From JAHEIJ01 sp040235565 (lineage in GTDB: Bacteria > Pseudomonadota > Gammaproteobacteria > UBA6429 > Thiohalophilaceae): a DNA stretch of 64,000 nucleotides. The position numbers and the translations under genes were made by a program. The stretch covers positions 17,285-81,284 of the forward strand of contig JBECLA010000134.1 of assembly GCA_040235565.1 (NCBI GenBank). The letters are read 5' to 3'. A model generated the notes under the pieces. That model was not told the origin of the DNA. It did not search any database and worked only from the letters and a program-made list of their open reading frames with translations. Position 1 is the stretch's first letter. Each line of letters opens with the position of its first letter. Below, one piece after another: positions 60,332 through 64,000 of the stretch.

Positions 60332-61483
60332 ATGGAACTACCCGCACCGGATGCCACCGCCCGTGCGCACAGTCTGCAACTGACCGGGTTGATCCGCCAG
60401 CGCATGCAGGAAGCGCAGGGTGCTATTCCGTTTCACGAATTCATGCAACTGGCGCTGTATGCGCCGGGGCTCGGTTATTACAGTGCCGGCAGTCGCAAGT
60501 TTGGTGCAGCCGGGGATTTTATTACCGCGCCGGAAACCTCACCCCTGTTTGCCCGTTGTCTCGCGCGGGCGCTGCAACCGGTACTGGAGTCTTTGTTGCA
60601 ACCCCGCTTGCTGGAGGTGGGCGCGGGCAGTGGCATCATGGCCGCCGGTATCTTGCAGGAACTCGAAACCCTGCACAGCGCACCTGACAGCTACACCATT
60701 CTGGAACTCAGTGCGGATCTCAGGCAACGCCAGCTCGAGACACTCACATCTTACGCCGGGCGGGTGTCGTGGCTGGATAGCTTGCCAACGCGGTTTAGTG
60801 GCATTGTGCTGGCGAATGAACTGCTGGATGCCATGCCGGTACATCGGGTGGTCTGGCAGCAGGGCGAGTTGCAGGAATGCTATGTTGCCTGGGAAGGGGA
60901 ACGTTTCGTCTGGCAGCCTGGCCGCTTGACGGACACCAGGCTCCAGAGCCGGTTTGACTCCATCATCACCCAACTGGGGGAGTTGCCGGACGGTTATGTG
61001 ACGGAAATTAACCTGGCGGCGGAAGACTGGATACAGACCCTGGGGGCCCAATTGCAACAGGGTATGTTGCTGTTGATTGATTACGGCTTTGCCCGTCATG
61101 AGTTTTATCACCCCCAGCGGCAGCAAGGCACCTTGATGTGTCATTACCGGCATCGCGCCCATGATGATCCCTTGATCCATGTCGGTCTGCAGGACATAAC
61201 CGCGCATGTTGATTTCACCGCGATGGCGGACAGCGCGCTGCAAGCGGGCCTGCGTGTGGCGGGTTATACCACCCAGGCGCATTTTTTACTGGGCAGCGGT
61301 TTGACGGAGCTGGTACAACAGGGCGGCAATGACGTCGTGCAGCAACTGGAACTTGCGAACCAGATCAAGCGCCTGACATTACCCCAGGAAATGGGCGAAT
61401 TGTTCAAGGTCATGGCACTGAGCAAAAACCTGCAAATTGATATGCCCGGTTTCAGACTGCGGGATCTGCGGAATAGTCTGTAA
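60332..61483 (+). CDS. MidA-family SAM-dependent methyltransferase
   Basis: This 383-residue protein belongs to the COG1565/NDUFAF7 family. It has the conserved IPFHEFMQLALYAPGLGYY, FGAAGDFITAPETSPLF and the SAM-binding LLEVGAGSGIMAAGIL. The mitochondrial member dimethylates an arginine of complex I, but the bacterial target is unknown. The start is ATG 60332, with an adjacent GTG at 60329. It precedes uppP. Confidence 0.9.
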   Translation: MELPAPDATARAHSLQLTGLIRQRMQEAQGAIPFHEFMQLALYAPGLGYYSAGSRKFGAAGDFITAPETSPLFARCLARALQPVLESLLQPRLLEVGAGSGIMAAGILQELETLHSAPDSYTILELSADLRQRQLETLTSYAGRVSWLDSLPTRFSGIVLANELLDAMPVHRVVWQQGELQECYVAWEGERFVWQPGRLTDTRLQSRFDSIITQLGELPDGYVTEINLAAEDWIQTLGAQLQQGMLLLIDYGFARHEFYHPQRQQGTLMCHYRHRAHDDPLIHVGLQDITAHVDFTAMADSALQAGLRVAGYTTQAHFLLGSGLTELVQQGGNDVVQQLELANQIKRLTLPQEMGELFKVMALSKNLQIDMPGFRLRDLRNSL

Positions 61484-61560
61484 CCTGACCGCAGTTGACT
61501 TTAACGGCGTCTGGCTTCGTAATACGGCAGTCGAAGTTATTACCATAATAATTATTCCAC

Positions 61561-62358
61561 ATGGCTCTGATTCAAATTATTGTGCTGGCGCTGGTACAGG
61601 GCCTGACCGAGTTTCTTCCTATCTCCAGTTCCGCGCATCTGATTCTGGTGCCGGTCCTGAGTGACTGGCCGGATCAAGGCCTGGCCTTTGATGTCGCCGT
61701 GCATGTGGGCACCTTGACTGCAGTCGTGTGGTACTTTCGCAATGAAGTCATACAAATGCTGCGTGACTGGTTGGCTTCCTGTTGGCAAGGTCAGCAAGTC
61801 GGCGAAAGCCGTCTGGCCTGGGCGGTGATCTGGGGCACCATCCCGGTTATGGTGGCCGGGCTGTTGTTTAACGATCTGGTCGACACGGTGTTGCGCAGTC
61901 CGTTGGTTATCGCCTGGGCGACAATCGGCTTTGGCCTGTTACTGTGGCTGGCGGATATCACCGGAAAACGGCAACGCAGTGAGCATCATTTGAGCTGGCG
62001 TGATGTCGTTGTGATCGGAGTGGCGCAGGCCCTCGCCTTGATACCCGGCACCTCACGTTCCGGGATTACCATGACAGCCGGCCTGTTTATGGGCCTGACA
62101 CGTCAGGCCGCGGCGCGGTTTTCGTTCTTGCTTTCCATCCCCACCATTCTGATGGCGGGCGGTTACAAGGGAATGCAGCTGGCGAAGGAAACCCTGCCGG
62201 TCGACTGGCTGGCGCTTGGGGTTGGTGTCACGCTGTCGGCGCTGACGGCCTACCTGTGTATTCATTTATTTTTACAATTACTCGAGCGCATCGGCATGTT
62301 CCCGTTTGTCCTCTACCGACTGCTGCTGGGAGGAGTACTGCTATACTTTTTTGTATAA
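61561..62358 (+). CDS. uppP: Undecaprenyl-diphosphatase
   Basis: UppP (BacA) removes a phosphate from undecaprenyl diphosphate, recycling the lipid carrier for peptidoglycan and other polymers. The 265-residue protein has about eight membrane helices and the two signature loops LTEFLPISSSAHL and PGTSRSGITMTAGLFMGL. A 77-base gap separates it from the methyltransferase gene. Confidence 0.96.
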   Translation: MALIQIIVLALVQGLTEFLPISSSAHLILVPVLSDWPDQGLAFDVAVHVGTLTAVVWYFRNEVIQMLRDWLASCWQGQQVGESRLAWAVIWGTIPVMVAGLLFNDLVDTVLRSPLVIAWATIGFGLLLWLADITGKRQRSEHHLSWRDVVVIGVAQALALIPGTSRSGITMTAGLFMGLTRQAAARFSFLLSIPTILMAGGYKGMQLAKETLPVDWLALGVGVTLSALTAYLCIHLFLQLLERIGMFPFVLYRLLLGGVLLYFFV

Positions 62359-62373
62359 AACGGGAACCAGCCT

Positions 62374-62754
62374 ATGCCCGTCACATCAAAAATAAATAGC
62401 AAATTACATCTGCTGGAACATACCTGTCGCGGAACCCTGAAGGCCAGGGATTTTGTCGATGCCTTTGATGCGGCAATGAGGCTGCCGGGGTTTGAGCGCA
62501 GTATGTCCGTGATATGGGATGTGCGTGATGCCAGTGTCATGGCGCCGCCGGATGAGTTGCAGGCACTGGTGACGCATGTCAGTCTGAGTCGGGATCAGCG
62601 GGGTACCGATTATCGCCTCGCCGTGGTGGGACGGGATACGGTGTTGCTTATGCTGGCGGATATCTTCAAGGCGCTGTCCAGTCCGCTGTCATTCCAGGTC
62701 AAAGTATTTCACGATATGAATGAAGCACGGAACTGGATCAACGCGTCGCATTAA
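62374..62754 (+). CDS. Small unknown protein, possible STAS/SpoIIAA-like fold
   Basis: A 126-residue soluble protein with alternating strands and helices: GTLKARDFVDAFDAAM, then MSVIWDVRDASV and RLAVVGRDTVLLMLADIF. The W-D-V-R-D strand end and overall layout recall SpoIIAA-like/STAS domains. No phosphorylatable Ser is certain. It lies between uppP and cmoA on the same strand. The function is unknown. Confidence 0.55.
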   Translation: MPVTSKINSKLHLLEHTCRGTLKARDFVDAFDAAMRLPGFERSMSVIWDVRDASVMAPPDELQALVTHVSLSRDQRGTDYRLAVVGRDTVLLMLADIFKALSSPLSFQVKVFHDMNEARNWINASH

Positions 62755-62781
62755 TTCATTCGGTTATCAATAGCAGCAACC

Positions 62782-63519
62782 ATGGTGAAAGATCACATTC
62801 AACCCGATCAGGTCTATGCCAAACCCCGGATGATCGTCGATTTCGCTTTCGATGAAAATGTTGCCAGGGTTTTTCCGGACATGATTCGCCGCTCAGTGCC
62901 GGGGTATGAAACCATCATTGCCCTCACCGGCCTGCTGGCCGAACAGTATGCCCGGCCCGATAGCCACTGTTATGATCTGGGTTGCTCACTCGGCGCGGCC
63001 ACCCTGGCAATGCGGAGCCGGATTCAGCAAGCCGGTTGTCGCATTATTGCAGTGGATAATGCCGAGGCGATGACCCGCCGCTGCCAGCAACATGTGCGCG
63101 AAGCCGGTGAGGGAGTTGAAGTCGAAGTGGTCTGTGCCGATATTCAGGATATCGTGATTCAGAATGCCTCGGTGGTGGTGCTTAATTTTACCCTGCAGTT
63201 TATTCCGCCCGAGGCGCGCCCGGCATTAATACAGCACATATATAAAGGTATGCGCCCCGGGGGGGCCCTGTTGTTATCCGAGAAAATTGTGTTTGCGGAT
63301 GCCGCCGAACAGCAACGCATGGAGGCACTGCACATCGCATTCAAAAAAGCCAATGGCTATAGCGATCTGGAAATCAGTCAGAAACGCAGCGCCCTGGAAA
63401 ATGTCCTGATTCCGGATACCTTCGAGCAGCATCAGACAAGATTGCGGGCGGCTGGCTTCAACAGTATGGATCTGTGGTTTCGCTGCCTGAATTTTGTTTC
63501 CTTACTGGCAATCAAATAA
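62782..63519 (+). CDS. cmoA: Carboxy-S-adenosyl-L-methionine synthase
   Basis: CmoA makes carboxy-SAM from SAM and prephenate for tRNA wobble uridine modification. The 245-residue protein has the N-terminal FDENVARVFPDMIRRSVPGY and the SAM-binding YDLGCSLGAATLAM. VVLNFTLQFIPPE is also conserved. Its stop overlaps the cmoB start by one base. Confidence 0.97.
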   Translation: MVKDHIQPDQVYAKPRMIVDFAFDENVARVFPDMIRRSVPGYETIIALTGLLAEQYARPDSHCYDLGCSLGAATLAMRSRIQQAGCRIIAVDNAEAMTRRCQQHVREAGEGVEVEVVCADIQDIVIQNASVVVLNFTLQFIPPEARPALIQHIYKGMRPGGALLLSEKIVFADAAEQQRMEALHIAFKKANGYSDLEISQKRSALENVLIPDTFEQHQTRLRAAGFNSMDLWFRCLNFVSLLAIK

Positions 63520-64000
63520 TGGATGTCACGGCACTTCTGCGCGAGATGCAAGCGGGACCGTTAGGGGTCTGGGCCGAACAATTACCTTCGCAGATTAACA
63601 AAGGCCTGGATTTCAAACGTCACGGCGATTTGCCGCGCTGGCAGGCGGCGGTGAATGACCTGCCCCAGGTGATGCCGGGTATCATTGATCTGGCAACCGC
63701 ATGTATCCGGATTGGCGACGCCAGTGATGTGGATGCCGCCACCCAGCAACATATCGCCGACAGCCTGCGACAGTTGCATCCCTGGCGCAAGGGGCCCTAT
63801 GAAGTGTTCGGGATCCACCTTGATACCGAATGGCGTTCCGACTGGAAATGGGATCGGCTCAAAGATCACATTCAACCCCTGGCCGGGAGACAGGTACTGG
63901 ATGTGGGTTGTGGCAATGGTTATCACTGCTGGCGCATATATGCCGCGGGTGCCGCCCAGGTTATCGGTATCGATCCGACGCCTCTGTTTATTATGCAGTT
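63519..64000 (+). CDS. cmoB: tRNA U34 carboxymethyltransferase, N-terminal part (cut by window edge)
   Basis: CmoB uses carboxy-SAM to turn 5-hydroxyuridine at tRNA position 34 into the cmo5U precursor. About 160 residues are visible, including GLDFKRHGDLPRWQAAV, LHPWRKGPYEVFGIHLDTEW in part, and the cofactor motif VLDVGCGNGYHCWR. The remaining half lies beyond the right edge. It is coupled to cmoA by an overlapping stop-start. Confidence 0.95.
   Translation, partial: MDVTALLREMQAGPLGVWAEQLPSQINKGLDFKRHGDLPRWQAAVNDLPQVMPGIIDLATACIRIGDASDVDAATQQHIADSLRQLHPWRKGPYEVFGIHLDTEWRSDWKWDRLKDHIQPLAGRQVLDVGCGNGYHCWRIYAAGAAQVIGIDPTPLFIMQ

Overview
The window is chromosomal DNA from a gammaproteobacterium. 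The strongest clue is gene order. The block ponA / pilMNOPQ-aroK-aroB-dgt-gltB-gltD-hemE, the rhlB/trxA-rho group, rpsU-yqeY-dnaG-rpoD-tRNA-Ile2 and hisBHAFIE-hinT-tatABC are arrangements I know from Pseudomonas-like gammaproteobacteria. Respiratory genes (cbb3 oxidase under an FNR-type regulator, and an octaheme tetrathionate-reductase-family cytochrome beside a YeeE/YedE sulfur transporter and a three-domain rhodanese) suggest a sulfur-metabolising organism of the Thiohalophilus/Ectothiorhodospira-like type. That placement is inference. I see no rRNA, CRISPR array, intact transposase or prophage.

Layout. 1-2.6 kb: a DUF2797 gene cut by the left edge, a stand-alone lpxD and a DUF155/RMD1-type protein. 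2.6-18.1 kb (minus strand): pilMNOPQ, aroK, aroB, dgt, a WGR protein, gltB, gltD and hemE. 18.3-21.5 kb: ponA and an unknown protein. 21.6-26.5 kb: a secreted nuclease, rpmE, a DUF3135 protein, rho, trxA and divergent rhlB. 26.6-28.8 kb: a tandem thioredoxin-fold protein, a DUF6165 protein and mtgA. 28.9-35.6 kb (minus strand): fnr, ccoNOQP, a small broken ORF, ccoG, fixH and a small membrane protein. 35.9-41.7 kb: his genes, hinT and tatABC. 41.9-45.4 kb: a DUF255 thioredoxin-like protein and a large unknown. 45.6-50.7 kb (minus strand): octaheme cytochrome, cytochrome b, cytochrome c, YeeE and triple rhodanese. 50.9-51.7 kb: a decayed histidine kinase and tRNA-Ile2(CAT). 52.0-56.7 kb: rpoD, dnaG, yqeY and rpsU. 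56.8-64 kb: tsaD, plsY, folB, folK, a pteridine reductase, a MidA-type methyltransferase, uppP, a small unknown, cmoA and the start of cmoB.

How the genes work together. FNR boxes lie upstream of ccoN, fnr and the octaheme cytochrome, so the microaerobic oxidase and the sulfur-compound redox module are probably controlled together by oxygen. The sulfur module links a multiheme periplasmic enzyme with a membrane anchor, a quinone-interacting cytochrome b, a small cytochrome c, a sulfur-compound importer and a periplasmic rhodanese.

The most unusual content is outside the core genes. There is a dispersed family of heptad arrays (consensus AGGGACG), usually arranged as facing inverted pairs, and one array forms the 3' end of hisA. 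A histidine-kinase gene carries three in-frame stops and a frameshift. A small cbb3-linked ORF has an in-frame TGA. The rpmE terminator lies inside the signal-peptide codons of the next gene. DnaG carries an insertion of about 40 residues, and degenerate tRNA pieces and REP-like palindromes flank tRNA-Ile2.
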